64,000 bases of DNA, from contig NC_019866.2 in assembly GCF_002234675.1 (NCBI RefSeq), positions 19,141,311 through 19,205,310 of the forward strand, read 5' to 3'. The position numbers and the translations under genes were made by a program. The number at the start of each line of letters is the position of its first letter. Within the stretch, counting starts at the first letter, position 1. This stretch comes from Oryzias latipes. Its lineage: Eukaryota > Chordata > Actinopteri > Beloniformes > Adrianichthyidae. The notes beneath the pieces were generated by a model. The model saw only the letters and a list, made by a program, of their open reading frames with translations. It was not told the DNA's origin and made no database searches. Shown here piece by piece: positions 37,605 to 64,000 of the stretch.

Positions 37605-37729
37605 GTCGGCAGAATGGCTGAAAAGGAGTCCGAATCCCCCGGGAAACTAAAGACATTATAGCCAGAATTGGCTTTTTTGGACATATCCGAACGGATTATT
37701 TCCTTTAACAACTTTCCCTGTAGTGGATA
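37605..37729 (+). other. tnrc18: tnrc18 5' UTR segment with upstream ORF
   Basis: A polypyrimidine tract ending TTTTATAG at 37604 looks like a splice acceptor just before the first coding exon. The leader then holds a 15-codon upstream ORF at 37614-37661 (starting MAEKESESPG, stop TAG), which closes before the main ATG at 37730. Confidence 0.45.

Positions 37730-64000
<26,271 letters not shown>

Overview
This is a vertebrate nuclear genome segment, almost certainly from a ray-finned (teleost) fish. Genes are split by GT-AG introns, the sequence between them is AT-rich, and it holds fish-type non-LTR retrotransposon pieces, short inverted-repeat transposons and long microsatellites. The species cannot be named from the sequence alone. 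No bacterial, plasmid, phage, CRISPR, rRNA or tRNA feature was seen.

Three protein genes are supported. (1) fscn1 (fascin) lies on the minus strand at the left edge; only the first 244 codons of exon 1 and its TATA/CRE promoter are inside. (2) actb (cytoplasmic beta-actin), plus strand, is complete: CCAAT/CArG/TATA promoter, non-coding exon 1, five coding exons (27978-29678, 375 aa), an intron 1 CArG box and a 3' UTR with a poly(A) signal. (3) tnrc18, plus strand, fills 37730 to the right edge: 23 coding exons in the window read as one continuous frame of 2096 codons. The gene continues off the edge, so its C-terminal BAH domain is not seen.

Layout: 1-734 fscn1; 735-1500 fscn1 promoter and upstream CRE; 1.6-2.3 kb (CCAT)n array; 2.3-26.6 kb gene-free, holding transposon copies, decayed LINE fragments and a cluster of CArG and CCAAT motifs at 16.1-18.3 kb; 26.6-30.3 kb actb; 30.3-35.8 kb intergenic with a foldback microsatellite hairpin and a full-length TA-flanked transposon; 35.8-37.7 kb candidate tnrc18 promoter and 5' UTR; then tnrc18 with a ~10 kb first coding intron.

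Order and relative orientation (fscn1 reversed, actb and tnrc18 forward) match the human 7p22 block as I recall it, except that FBXL18, which lies between ACTB and TNRC18 in human, is not seen. Fascin and actin belong to the same cytoskeletal module; TNRC18 is a chromatin protein. I found no sign of a new multi-gene system. The most interesting signals are regulatory (CArG/CCAAT motifs upstream of actb, one sharing 16 bp with the actb intron) and repeat biology (a TA-duplicating inverted-repeat family with three well-bounded copies, two further inverted-repeat families, and a foldback hairpin).
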